Below are positions 1 to 8,786 of a DNA stretch of 64,000 nt, in pieces. A program made the translations under genes and the position numbers. This stretch comes from Simiduia sp. 21SJ11W-1. Lineage in GTDB: Bacteria > Pseudomonadota > Gammaproteobacteria > Pseudomonadales > Cellvibrionaceae. The stretch spans positions 496,001 to 560,000 of the forward strand of contig NZ_CP090959.1 in the NCBI RefSeq assembly GCF_024138675.1, given 5' to 3'. Positions within the stretch are counted from its first letter, which is position 1, and each line of letters begins with the position of its first letter. The notes below the pieces were generated by a model, which saw nothing but the letters and a program-made list of their open reading frames with translations, was not told the origin of the DNA and ran no database searches.

Positions 1-1
1 G

Positions 2-715
2 CTTGCCGAGTTGCAGGACCCAGCGCACTCCGGTAATCACCTGTTTCACGAGTTCCATACCAATGAATCCAGCCTGCCTGATCAGGTGCTGTTTCACTCA
101 CTGGGCCACTGGCGCATTACGCCCCACTTTCATGATGTGTTGTGGAACCCGCGTTTTTTGGTGCCGGCCTGGCAGCTGTTGGGCCGGCAACCGGTGCGCT
201 TTTGGCACGACCAGTTGTTTTGCAAGCCTGCAAAACACGGTGGCGTAGTGGCTTGGCATCAGGATTACAGCTACTGGACCCGCACTCAGCCCATGCAGCA
301 CTTAACCTGCTGGGTTGGCCTGGATGACGCCAATAAAGATAACGGTTGCCTGCATTACATTCCCTGCAGCCACCGTTGGGGGCTATTGGAAAAGCCGGAA
401 TTGGCCGGTGATATGCAGGGCCTGGCAGAGTATTTAACACCGGCGCAGCAGCGTGAGTTTGAGGGCCAGGTGGCCGTTGAAATGCCCAAGGGCTATGGGA
501 GTTTTCATCACCCGTTGATGGTGCACGGCTCCTATGAAAACCGCTCGGAACGTGCACGCCGGGCGTTTGTGTTAAATGTGTTTGCCGAGGGTACCCGCTC
601 TGCAAGCCACGAGCCCTTGCTGCCGGGGGTGCCACCAGTGTTGCCGGGTAACGCGCTGGCGGGGCAGTTTTTCCCACTGCTTTATAAGCCGGGCCTGCTT
701 GGGCCGGCCATATAA
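2..715 (+). CDS. Phytanoyl-CoA dioxygenase (PhyH) family protein, 5' end outside window
   Basis: Open from the first bases of the window with no convincing start, so the N-terminus is missing. The visible part carries the PhyH-type Fe(II)/2-oxoglutarate signature: WHQDYSYW gives the HxD metal pair near the middle, and a distal His in LMVHGSYENRS is the expected third ligand, followed by Arg residues that could bind 2-oxoglutarate. The stretch GCLHYIPCSHRWG is also typical of the family. Members hydroxylate varied small molecules, and the substrate cannot be read from sequence. It is followed about 115 bp later by a DeoR-type regulator on the same strand. Family assignment is firm, function open. 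Confidence 0.85.
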   Translation, partial: LAELQDPAHSGNHLFHEFHTNESSLPDQVLFHSLGHWRITPHFHDVLWNPRFLVPAWQLLGRQPVRFWHDQLFCKPAKHGGVVAWHQDYSYWTRTQPMQHLTCWVGLDDANKDNGCLHYIPCSHRWGLLEKPELAGDMQGLAEYLTPAQQREFEGQVAVEMPKGYGSFHHPLMVHGSYENRSERARRAFVLNVFAEGTRSASHEPLLPGVPPVLPGNALAGQFFPLLYKPGLLGPAI

Positions 716-831
716 TGGCGGGCCAGATAGCATCTGGCGCTCAAACCGTGAGTTTCAATCGTAAAAGGCCTTTCATGATAGGTAATGAGCGGTTATGATT
801 GGTAAAATTTCACGATCTAGGGATTGGACCC

Positions 832-1641
832 ATGCTAGAACGCCAGCGGCACCAGTTGTTATTAGAACTTCTCGACGAGCAGCAATTTGCCAGCGTTGCA
901 GACCTGACCACCCAGTTGAACTCTTCAGAGGCCACCATTCGCCGCGATTTGATCAAACTGCATAAAGAGGGGCGGCTGGAAAAAATCCGTGGCGGTGCGC
1001 AGCGGTTGCAAGGCGCGCCTATGCCCTCTACCAAAACGCATATCACGGGCTCCGCGTTTTTGGTGAACAAAGATAAGGCCACTACCGCCAAGCGGGCCAT
1101 TGCCCAGCGCGCCGTGCAAATGTGTGACGATGGCGAGTTGATTATTGTCAACGGTGGCTCATCCACTTTTATGATGGGCGAGTTTCTGAGCCAGCGCGAT
1201 GTGTCGGTGCTCACTAACTCTTACTACCTGGCCCAGTACCTGTGCGATAACGGGCAAAACCAGGTAACGGTGCCGAGCGGTGAAATCTATCGCAAGCAGG
1301 GCATTATTCTAAGCCCCTTTGAAAACGATTCCATCCAGAATTACCGCAGTAAGCTGATGTTTACCGGTACTGCGGGCATTGGAGAATTCGGTGTTATGGA
1401 AACCGATTCGCTGTTGGTACGGGCCGAGCAAAAACTGCGCAAGCAAGCCGAAAAGCTTGTGGTGCTGGCCGATAGCAGCAAGCTGGGCCACAAGAGCAAC
1501 TTCATTCTCTACCCTATTGATGAGGTGGATGTGCTGATTACCGATGACGGCGCCGATGCCCAAATGGTGGAAAGCATTCGCGCCCACGGAGTAGAGGTGA
1601 TTTTAGTACCGCTGGCCCAAAGTATTGCACAAGCGGTATAG
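832..1641 (+). CDS. DeoR-family transcriptional regulator
   Basis: About 269 residues. The N-terminus (MLERQRHQLLLELL...SEATIRRDLIKLHKEGRLEKIRGGAQ) is a DeoR winged helix-turn-helix with the diagnostic TIRRDL recognition helix. The rest matches the DeoRC sugar-phosphate-sensing domain, including INGGSSTFMMGEFL and the C-terminal VVLADSSKLGHKS motif. I chose ATG 832 over an in-frame start at 799 because the HTH begins there and AGGGA lies 8 nt upstream. DeoR proteins usually repress sugar or nucleoside catabolic genes. The target is not evident: upstream is a PhyH-like gene, downstream a terminator. The effector is probably a phosphorylated sugar (family knowledge). Confidence 0.9.
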   Translation: MLERQRHQLLLELLDEQQFASVADLTTQLNSSEATIRRDLIKLHKEGRLEKIRGGAQRLQGAPMPSTKTHITGSAFLVNKDKATTAKRAIAQRAVQMCDDGELIIVNGGSSTFMMGEFLSQRDVSVLTNSYYLAQYLCDNGQNQVTVPSGEIYRKQGIILSPFENDSIQNYRSKLMFTGTAGIGEFGVMETDSLLVRAEQKLRKQAEKLVVLADSSKLGHKSNFILYPIDEVDVLITDDGADAQMVESIRAHGVEVILVPLAQSIAQAV

Positions 1642-1701
1642 CTGACCCGGCTTCTCTTTTATTGCTCACGCGAGGCGTGGGCAATCGCTATTTCGTCTGA
1701 G

Positions 1702-1726
1702 AAGGTGCCAGATTTGGTGCCTTTTT
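1702..1726 (+). terminator. Rho-independent terminator after the DeoR gene
   Basis: Nine-pair stem AAGGTGCCA / TGGTGCCTT with two G-T wobbles and a GATT loop, followed by a run of five T. It lies 60 bp after the regulator stop codon and separates it from the SapC operon. Confidence 0.65.
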
Positions 1727-1797
1727 CAGGCTTTCGTGTGGTGTTTACTACATTTCCCGCCAGTAATCTTTATATTTCGCTCAAAATTATTCAGTGC

Positions 1798-1827
1798 TTG
1801 ACTGTTTGTGATTGAAAATGCTAATTT
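1798..1827 (+). promoter_or_regulatory. Possible sigma-70-type promoter for the SapC operon
   Basis: TTGACT at 1798-1803 and TAATTT at 1822-1827 are separated by 18 bp, in an AT-rich stretch 65 bp before the SapC start. The -35 matches five of six consensus bases; the -10 is weak. Confidence 0.3.
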
Positions 1828-1892
1828 TTGCCTTCAAACAATAATCACAACAATAACCCGCCGGTAGTCATGGTGGGCTGAGGGCATGAATT

Positions 1893-2609
1893 ATGGCGAA
1901 TGCCGTACTGCTGAATAATCAAGAGCACCATCAACTCAAGTACCAGCCAACGTTTGGTGAACCCTTTGGCCATAGCGTTGGCCGCATGGTGGTATTTCCC
2001 AATGAAATTAAAAACCTGCACGTCCAATACCCGTTGCTATTTGCCAAGGGGCAAGATGGCCTCCAGTTAGTGGCCCTGTTGGGTTTTGGCCCGGAGGAAA
2101 ACCTGTTTCTTGAGGGCGCTGACTGGAACGCCCATGTGACACCCCTGCTGGCTGCGCGCGGGCCATTCAGTATTGGTTACCAAACCGCCGCGAACGGAAC
2201 CCAAGCGATGGTGGTGCACGCCGACCTTGCCGATGCCCGGTTGAGTGATGCCGAAGGCGAGGCGCTATTTCTGCCCGAAGGCGGTGCCGCACCCAGATTG
2301 CAGCGCGTGCAAGGGCTGCTGGCGGCCATTGATGAAGGGATAAAACAGACAGCGCCTTTTGTAAAATTGCTCGAGCAACACCAGCTGCTGGAGCCGCTTT
2401 CGCTGGACGTGTCACTCGGCGAGCAAAGCTATCGGCTGGAAGGTTACTACAGTATTTCCGGCAAGGCGCTGGAAAACGTCTCTGCAGAAGCCTTGCAGGC
2501 TCTTCATAAGTCTGGCGCATTGGCTTTGATCTACTGGTTAGTGGGCTCGATGGCGAATGTGTCACGCTTGGCGCACCTAAAGCAAAGGCAGCTGCAACAT
2601 GCGAGCTGA
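1893..2609 (+). CDS. SapC family protein
   Basis: 238 residues matching the SapC family (named after a Campylobacter S-layer-associated protein): an N-terminal block LKYQPTFGEPFGHSV, the characteristic HVQYPLLFAKG, then GLQLVALLGF and RGPFSIGY. No signal peptide. In Alteromonadales, Cellvibrionales and Caulobacterales such genes commonly sit beside TonB-dependent receptors, cupin-like and tryptophan-halogenase genes. Here the gene overlaps the following cupin-like gene by 11 bp, so the two are co-translated. The biochemical role of the family in this context is unknown. GAGGG upstream can serve as the ribosome binding site. Confidence 0.85.
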   Translation: MANAVLLNNQEHHQLKYQPTFGEPFGHSVGRMVVFPNEIKNLHVQYPLLFAKGQDGLQLVALLGFGPEENLFLEGADWNAHVTPLLAARGPFSIGYQTAANGTQAMVVHADLADARLSDAEGEALFLPEGGAAPRLQRVQGLLAAIDEGIKQTAPFVKLLEQHQLLEPLSLDVSLGEQSYRLEGYYSISGKALENVSAEALQALHKSGALALIYWLVGSMANVSRLAHLKQRQLQHAS

Positions 2610-3603
2610 GGTGAGAGAGCTTGATGGCCTGGCGCTTGCTGAAATTCCGGTACAGGTAGTTAAGGCTTCTTTACCTGTGGTCTTTCGTGGGGCGATCAGT
2701 CATTGGCCGCTGGATGAGCTCGGCAATGCCGAAGGTGTGCAGGCTTTTTTTCAAAGGTTTGATTCCGGCCGTCCCATTGTGAGCTACCGCAAGCCTGTCG
2801 CAGAGCGTCCGGATTTTGGCTATGCCGAAGGTTGTGAAGCGTTGAGCTTTACCAAGCAGCCTTTAAGCCTTGGGGCTTTTTTTGAAGGCGCGCAGGCCAT
2901 TGCCAAGGGTTCGGCCGAGCAATCCATCTTCGCACCGTCTGTGCATCTTGATACCCACTTGCCAGGCCTACGCAGTGCATTGTGTGATGAGCTTCCCTAC
3001 GCTCCCGACGCCTTGATACAGGCCTGGATGGGCGGCCCTTCATTGGTGCCTGCTCATTTCGATAGCCAGCATAATTTTGCCTGCTGTGTGTCTGGCAGGC
3101 GTCGCTTCACGCTGCTTGAGCCTGAACAACTCGAGAACTTGTATGTAGGGCCGATGGATTTAACCCCGGCCGGCCAGCCGATCAGCCTGGTAGACCCCTA
3201 TGCGCCGGACCTTGCGCAACACCCTCGCTATGCCTCTGCCCTGCAGGCGGCCCAATCTGTGGAGCTTGCGCCGGGTGACGTGTTGTATATACCGCCCATG
3301 TGGTGGCATCAAGTTGAAGGCCTTGCGCAATTTAATCTGATGATCAACTACTGGTGGCCAAGCCTTGGGGCATACACAGGTGATGCAATGTATGCGCTTT
3401 ATCACGCCATGCTCACCATCAAAGATCTTCCTGACGACGAGCGCAACGCCTGGCGCAATCTGTTCAAGCACTATGTATTCGACGCACCAAGCGACGGCCG
3501 GTTCGAGCATATACCGGCCGCTGCCCGTGGTCGCCTGGATAAACTCGATGCCGCCAGGGCGCGTACCTTGCGTGCCCAGATATTGCGCGCACTTAACGTT
3601 TAG
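2599..3603 (+). CDS. Cupin-like (Cupin_8/JmjC-type) protein
   Basis: 334 residues, cytoplasmic. The double-stranded beta-helix of the Fe(II)/2-oxoglutarate JmjC-like group is visible: the HxD pair in VPAHFDSQHNFAC, the FTLLEPEQLENLY block, then APGDVLYIPPMWWHQVEG with the distal His, and NLMINYWW near the end. Related proteins hydroxylate proteins or small molecules; the partner is not identifiable. The start lies inside the SapC gene, indicating translational coupling, and the stop is 8 bp before the CRTAC1-like lipoprotein gene, so SapC, this gene and the next two probably form one operon. Confidence 0.88.
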   Translation: MRAEVRELDGLALAEIPVQVVKASLPVVFRGAISHWPLDELGNAEGVQAFFQRFDSGRPIVSYRKPVAERPDFGYAEGCEALSFTKQPLSLGAFFEGAQAIAKGSAEQSIFAPSVHLDTHLPGLRSALCDELPYAPDALIQAWMGGPSLVPAHFDSQHNFACCVSGRRRFTLLEPEQLENLYVGPMDLTPAGQPISLVDPYAPDLAQHPRYASALQAAQSVELAPGDVLYIPPMWWHQVEGLAQFNLMINYWWPSLGAYTGDAMYALYHAMLTIKDLPDDERNAWRNLFKHYVFDAPSDGRFEHIPAAARGRLDKLDAARARTLRAQILRALNV

Positions 3604-3611
3604 GAGGCGCT

Positions 3612-5300
3612 ATGAAGTCGTCTAAATTATTCATAGCACTTGCGCTTGCAAGCCTGGTGGCATGTGGTGGGGGTGGCTCATCGACCGGCGGTGATGCACC
3701 AGCACCTACGCCGACACCTACGCCTAGTCCGACACCTAGCCCGGCCCCTAGCCCAACACCTTCAAGCTGGCAGTTTTCCAATAAAACCACATCATCCAAC
3801 CTTGTACATCATTGGGGTGTGAGCGGTGCGTCAAACGCTACAGATATAAAAGATGAACTGTATTTTGGTGGTGGTGTCGCTCTAGGCGACATTGATGGCG
3901 ATGGGCTGGATGACATTTTCATAGACTCGGGCGACATCGAGTCTGCAAAACTTTACCGCAACTTAGGTGACGGCCGCTTTGAAAACATTGCGGCAGAAGC
4001 AGGCGTTGCGCTGGCCTCACACTTAGGTAGTGGCCCGACATTTGCCGATGTCAATGGAGATGGGCGGGTAGACCTTTTTATTGGTGGCCTTGATGGCCAC
4101 GCCAATAAACTGTTTATCAATGTGGGTAATAGCCAGTTTCAGGATGCCACAGCCGATGCCAACCTGACATTGAATGCGCCCAATACCTATTCAGCCGCTT
4201 TTGGTGACTACAACCTCGACGGCTTTTTGGATCTCGCGCTCTCGCATTGGGGGAATGCCTTTTCCGATGACACTGAAACGTTGTTTGAAGGTACAGGCAC
4301 GGGTAGCTTTGTTCCAGCCAGCCAACATACAGGCATAGCAAGCCAGTTGTTGGTGGCTGGCAGTGGCGGTGTGCAGGGTGATCGCGATTACACCTTTACC
4401 CCGACTTTTGCAGATTTTAACAACGACGGCTGGCCGGATCTGGCCATGGTAGCGGATTTTAAAACCAGCAAGTATTTCCTGAACGACCAGCAGGGTAAAT
4501 TTGTTGATGCCACAAACAACCAGCTCACAGATGACAGCGGCATGGGTAGCGCAATAGGCGACTACGATAACGATGGCGACCTCGATTGGTTTATTACCAG
4601 CATTTATGAAACCAGTGAGCACGGTATTGTACAAACGGGCAATCGCCTGTTTTCCAATAATCTCACAGGTTTTGGGGATCAAAGCTTCGTGTCTCGCATT
4701 GAAGACGGAGGCTGGGCTTGGGGCGCATGTTTTGCAGATTTTAACAACGATGGTCTGTTGGACATCTTTCATACCAACGGTTGGGTTGAGCCTTCAAGCT
4801 ACGATCCGGATCAGCACAACTATCCGGAAGATCAAAGCCGCCTGTTCATGGCTAAAGGCGGTGGGCGATTTGAAGAGCAAGCCATGCTGCGTGGGCTCAC
4901 TGATGAAGGCCAAGGGCGCGGTGTTGCCTGCTTTGATGCCGACAACGACGGCGATGTGGATTTGTTGCTGGTAAGTAATGAACGGGGTCACAACGCCTTT
5001 ACCTATTATGAGAATCAAAACGGTAATGCAGCAGGTAACTTTCTTGCTCTCAGCCTGGTCGGTTCCGGTGCCAATACTCAAGCGGCTGGTGCACGAGTGT
5101 ATGTCACCGCCGGTGGCGTTACCCAAATGCGCGAGCTGATGATCGGTTCAAATTTTACCAGCCAGAATTCCACTCAGTTGCACTTCGGGCTTGGGGAGTC
5201 AGAAGTTATTGAAGCACTGAAGGTGCGCTGGCCCGATGGCGCAGAACAAGAAATTACACCGCCATCGGTAAACTCCCGCATTCAATTGGTTCAGCCCTAA
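3612..5300 (+). CDS. CRTAC1-like FG-GAP/UnbV repeat lipoprotein (copy 1)
   Basis: 562 residues. Lipoprotein signal with lipobox LVAC (Cys about 19), then a Gly/Ser run and a Pro-Thr-Ser linker to about residue 55. The body has repeated Ca-binding FG-GAP/VCBS motifs ([59 protein letters not shown]), implying a beta-propeller. The C-terminus is an ASPIC/UnbV domain (GANTQAAGARVYV...LHFGLG...VRWPDGAEQEI). Such proteins are exported; function is poorly known. AGGAGG precedes the ATG. The haloperoxidase-fold gene begins 24 bp downstream, and the same pair recurs at 13-16.8 kb, suggesting the two products work together. Confidence 0.9.
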   Translation: MKSSKLFIALALASLVACGGGGSSTGGDAPAPTPTPTPSPTPSPAPSPTPSSWQFSNKTTSSNLVHHWGVSGASNATDIKDELYFGGGVALGDIDGDGLDDIFIDSGDIESAKLYRNLGDGRFENIAAEAGVALASHLGSGPTFADVNGDGRVDLFIGGLDGHANKLFINVGNSQFQDATADANLTLNAPNTYSAAFGDYNLDGFLDLALSHWGNAFSDDTETLFEGTGTGSFVPASQHTGIASQLLVAGSGGVQGDRDYTFTPTFADFNNDGWPDLAMVADFKTSKYFLNDQQGKFVDATNNQLTDDSGMGSAIGDYDNDGDLDWFITSIYETSEHGIVQTGNRLFSNNLTGFGDQSFVSRIEDGGWAWGACFADFNNDGLLDIFHTNGWVEPSSYDPDQHNYPEDQSRLFMAKGGGRFEEQAMLRGLTDEGQGRGVACFDADNDGDVDLLLVSNERGHNAFTYYENQNGNAAGNFLALSLVGSGANTQAAGARVYVTAGGVTQMRELMIGSNFTSQNSTQLHFGLGESEVIEALKVRWPDGAEQEITPPSVNSRIQLVQP

Positions 5301-5324
5301 CAATAATAATTTGAGAGAAACGCA

Positions 5325-7325
5325 ATGAAAAATCATGCTGCATCAAGGCTTACCTTTTTGAGTTGCGCGCTGGCATTACTGAATGCCTGCGGTGGCGGCT
5401 CGTCAGGCGGCAGCACCCCGGCACCTTCGCCCACGCCAAGCCCCAGCCCAACGCCCGTGGTAGATACCAAGTCGCCCTCTGTGGCGCGCCAGTGGAATGA
5501 GGTGTTACTGGAAGGCATTCGCAACGATTTTGCACGCCCAACGGTGCACGCGCGCAACCTGTTTCATATTTCATCGGCCATGTACGACGCCTGGGCAACG
5601 CTCAGCGATGCCAATGCAAGCACCTACCTGCTTGGCAACAGCTTTGGCGATTACAGCTGCGAATTTGAAAGCCACAGCATAGAAAAAAGCCAGGCCAATC
5701 AAGAGTTGGCCATAGCGCACGCCGCCTACCGATTGATCGAGCACCGGTTTTTCCGCTCGCCCGGGCAAGAACATATTATGGAAACAGCCGATGGGCTAAT
5801 GGCCGAGCTTGGCTACAACAAAGATCACACAGATACCGATTACGCCACCAACGGCGCGGCGTCGCTGGGCAACTACATTGCCGATTGTTACATCTATTAC
5901 GGCTTGCAAGATGGCGCTAACGAGCAGTTCGACTACGCCAACCAGGGCTACGAATACCGCAACGACATTATCGAGCCGCAAAAACCCGGCAACCCCAGCG
6001 CCTTGGCCAACAACGATTACAACAGTTGGCAGCCCATTGTGCTGGAAGAATACATTGATCAGGCGGGCAATTTGATCAGCGGCACGCCGCCGTTTCTTTC
6101 GCCCGAGTGGGGCCATGTGGCGCCCTTTTCGTTAGACCCGGTAACCGCCACCAGCTACTGGCGCGAGGGTTTTGAATACAAGGTGTATTTTGATCCGGGC
6201 ATGCCGCCACTGTTGGGTACAGACAGCCGCGATTTCTATCAGTGGAATTTCTCGCTGGTGTCTAAGTGGTCTGCCCACCTAGATCCGGCCGACGGAGTGA
6301 TGATTGATATCTCGCCAAAATCTCTGGGCAACAATCCGGCGTTGCCTGCTGAAGACACGGTGGCGGCCTATGAAACCTTTTACCAAACCCTGGCCGGTGG
6401 CGATGCAAGCCAGGGCTATGAAGTAAACCCGGCAACCGGCGCACCCTACGCCGAACAACGGGTACCACGCGCCGATTATGCGCGCGTACTGGCGGAATTT
6501 TGGGCCGATGGCCCAGATTCGGAAACCCCGCCCGGCCATTGGTTTGTGCTGATGAACGATGTGTTCGACCACCCGGATTTTGAATTCCGCTGGCGCGGTG
6601 AAGGCGATCTGATTGGCCGCCTGGAGTGGGATGTAAAGTCTTACTTTGCCTTAGGTGGTGCCATGCATGATGCCGCCATTGCCGCCTGGGGCATCAAAGG
6701 TTGGTACGATTATTTACGCCCGGTGTCTGCCATTCGCCTGATGGCAGATTTAGGCCAAAGCTCTGATGCAATGCTCCCCAATTACCATGAAGACGGCATT
6801 CCCCTGGAGCCCGGTTTTATCGAACTGGTGCAGGCCGGCGACCCATTGGCCGGTGCGGCTGATGAGCATGTGGGCAAAATAAAAGTAAAAGCCTGGCGCG
6901 GCCCCGATTACATCGCCGATGTTGAAACCGATATCGCCGGTGTGGATTGGATTCTGGCGGAAAACTGGTGGCCCTACCAGCGGCCCACTTTTGTGAGCCC
7001 GCCCTTTGCCGGTTACATTTCTGGCCACTCCACCTATTCACGCGCGGCGGCAGAATTAATGACGCTGCTTACCGGCAGTGCCTATTTCCCCGGTGGCATG
7101 AGCGATTATGTGGCCAAGCAAAACGAATTTCTGGTGTTTGAGCAGGGCCCGAGTGTGGATGTTGTGCTGCAGTGGGCCACCTATCGCGACGCATCTGATC
7201 AATGCAGTTTGTCGCGCATTTGGGGCGGCATTCACCCGCCGGTAGATGATATTCCAGGCCGCAAAATTGGCGAGGCCATTGGCCCGCAAGCCTTTGCCAA
7301 GGCCGAAAGCTATTTCAGCCAGTAG
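5325..7325 (+). CDS. Vanadium-dependent haloperoxidase/PAP2-fold lipoprotein (copy 1)
   Basis: 666 residues. Lipobox LNAC (Cys 22), PT/PS linker to about residue 45, then an all-helical vanadium-haloperoxidase/acid-phosphatase domain. All three phosphate/vanadate-binding motifs are intact: K458-x6-R465-P466 (KGWYDYLRP), SGH at 566-568, and S630-R631-x5-H637-x3-D641. The protein is therefore expected to bind vanadate or phosphate; whether it is a haloperoxidase or a phosphatase cannot be told from sequence. From position 5385 to about 7314 the DNA is nearly identical to the second copy with a constant offset of 9480 bp and no indels. GAGAGA lies 8 nt before the start. Confidence 0.88.
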   Translation: MKNHAASRLTFLSCALALLNACGGGSSGGSTPAPSPTPSPSPTPVVDTKSPSVARQWNEVLLEGIRNDFARPTVHARNLFHISSAMYDAWATLSDANASTYLLGNSFGDYSCEFESHSIEKSQANQELAIAHAAYRLIEHRFFRSPGQEHIMETADGLMAELGYNKDHTDTDYATNGAASLGNYIADCYIYYGLQDGANEQFDYANQGYEYRNDIIEPQKPGNPSALANNDYNSWQPIVLEEYIDQAGNLISGTPPFLSPEWGHVAPFSLDPVTATSYWREGFEYKVYFDPGMPPLLGTDSRDFYQWNFSLVSKWSAHLDPADGVMIDISPKSLGNNPALPAEDTVAAYETFYQTLAGGDASQGYEVNPATGAPYAEQRVPRADYARVLAEFWADGPDSETPPGHWFVLMNDVFDHPDFEFRWRGEGDLIGRLEWDVKSYFALGGAMHDAAIAAWGIKGWYDYLRPVSAIRLMADLGQSSDAMLPNYHEDGIPLEPGFIELVQAGDPLAGAADEHVGKIKVKAWRGPDYIADVETDIAGVDWILAENWWPYQRPTFVSPPFAGYISGHSTYSRAAAELMTLLTGSAYFPGGMSDYVAKQNEFLVFEQGPSVDVVLQWATYRDASDQCSLSRIWGGIHPPVDDIPGRKIGEAIGPQAFAKAESYFSQ

Positions 7326-7388
7326 CAACATGGCTGGCACGATTAAACCTGCGTTAATTGATTTTAATAAAAGCTACAGGAGTAAAGA

Positions 7389-8786
7389 ATGAAACTGATC
7401 TACCCGCTATGTTTGGCAGCGCTTGTAGGGCTAATGGGCTGCAGTGAGCCTGCCGAAAGTAATGCGCAGGCAAAAAAGGCTGGTGCCCAGCCCAATATTG
7501 TTTTCATTCTCACCGACGACCAGCGCTGGGATGCCGTAGGCTATGCCGGTAACGACATTATTCAAACCCCCAATATTGATGCCTTGGCCGAACAGGGTAC
7601 GCGCTTTTCAAATGCCTTTGTAACTACGTCAATTTGTGCTGCCAGCCGCGCTTCAATCATGACGGGCACCTACGAGCGCCGGCACGGTTTCACCTTTAAC
7701 GAGCCGCCGCTGCGCACAAAGTTTATTGAAAACTCCTACCCCAAGTTGCTGAAAGATGCAGGTTATACCGTGGGATTTGTAGGTAAGTTCGGTATGCAGT
7801 TTGAAGGAGATGCCGATAAAACCCTGTTCGATTACGATGCCCGCCCCGGTGAGAAGGCTGTGGCCGGCCGCTACTACGAACTCAATCTCGATACCCACAA
7901 ACACGAACACACCACCGAGCGCATTGGCAACCACAGTGTTGAATTTATTCGCAAGGCGGTTGCCAGCGGAAAGCCATTCAACCTTTCTGTAAGCTTCCAT
8001 GCGCCCCACGCCGATGACCACGACCCAAACCAGTATGTGTATCCGCGTGATCTGGCGCCTTTGTATCAGGATGTGGAGATCCCCGTATCACCCCTTGCGC
8101 AAGATAAATACTTTGATGCACTGCCCGAATGGGTAAAAGGCTCCATCAGCAAAAAGCGCTGGTACTGGCGCTTTGATACGGAAGAAAAATATCAAACGAT
8201 GGTGAAAGGCTACTATCGCATGATCACGGGCCTTGATCGTGAAGTTGGCAAAATTCGCGCAGAGCTTGAAAAACAAGGCGTGGCCGACAACACCGTGATT
8301 ATGTTCATGGGTGATAACGGTTATTTCCTGGGCGAGCGCCAGCTGGCTGGTAAATGGCTGTTGTATGAAGACAGCCTCAGGGTGCCGTTTTTCGTTTACG
8401 ACCCACGCAAACCTCAAGCCGAGGTAGACAAATTGGTACTGAACATTGATGTAGCGCCCACCATTTTGCAGTATGCAGGCCTGCCTGTGCCAGAGCTGAT
8501 GCAGGGCAAAGCGCTGCAGCCGCTGCTGGCGGGTAAAAATATTGATTGGCGCGAGCAATTTTTGGGCGAGCACCTCATGCGCACAGACTGGATTCCCACA
8601 ACCGAAGGTGTGCGCACGCTGGATAAAAAGTTCATTCGCTACCCGCAACACCCGGGTTACGCAGAGCTGTATGACCTCAAGGAAGATCCGTTGGAAACCA
8701 ACAACCTCGCAACAGATCCCGCTTACAAAGCGGAGGTTGCGCGTATGAATGCCCTGACTGACCAGCTGATAAACGAGGCCAAATAG
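7389..8786 (+). CDS. Sulfatase family S1 lipoprotein
   Basis: 465 residues. Lipobox LMGC (Cys 18). The N-terminal NIVFILTDDQRWD carries the metal-binding Asp pair (43-44). The FGly motif is C83-A-A-S-R87 inside TTSICAASRASIMTGTYERRHGF, a CxAxR variant of CxPxR that formylglycine-generating enzyme can also accept. FMGDNGYFLGE near residue 305 is the second metal-ligand block. Many relatives act on sulfated polysaccharides, but substrate is unknown here and no glycoside hydrolase lies next to it. AGGAG precedes the start. The stop codon abuts the nucleoside hydrolase ATG, so the two are co-transcribed. No maturase gene is visible in the window. Confidence 0.9.
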   Translation: MKLIYPLCLAALVGLMGCSEPAESNAQAKKAGAQPNIVFILTDDQRWDAVGYAGNDIIQTPNIDALAEQGTRFSNAFVTTSICAASRASIMTGTYERRHGFTFNEPPLRTKFIENSYPKLLKDAGYTVGFVGKFGMQFEGDADKTLFDYDARPGEKAVAGRYYELNLDTHKHEHTTERIGNHSVEFIRKAVASGKPFNLSVSFHAPHADDHDPNQYVYPRDLAPLYQDVEIPVSPLAQDKYFDALPEWVKGSISKKRWYWRFDTEEKYQTMVKGYYRMITGLDREVGKIRAELEKQGVADNTVIMFMGDNGYFLGERQLAGKWLLYEDSLRVPFFVYDPRKPQAEVDKLVLNIDVAPTILQYAGLPVPELMQGKALQPLLAGKNIDWREQFLGEHLMRTDWIPTTEGVRTLDKKFIRYPQHPGYAELYDLKEDPLETNNLATDPAYKAEVARMNALTDQLINEAK

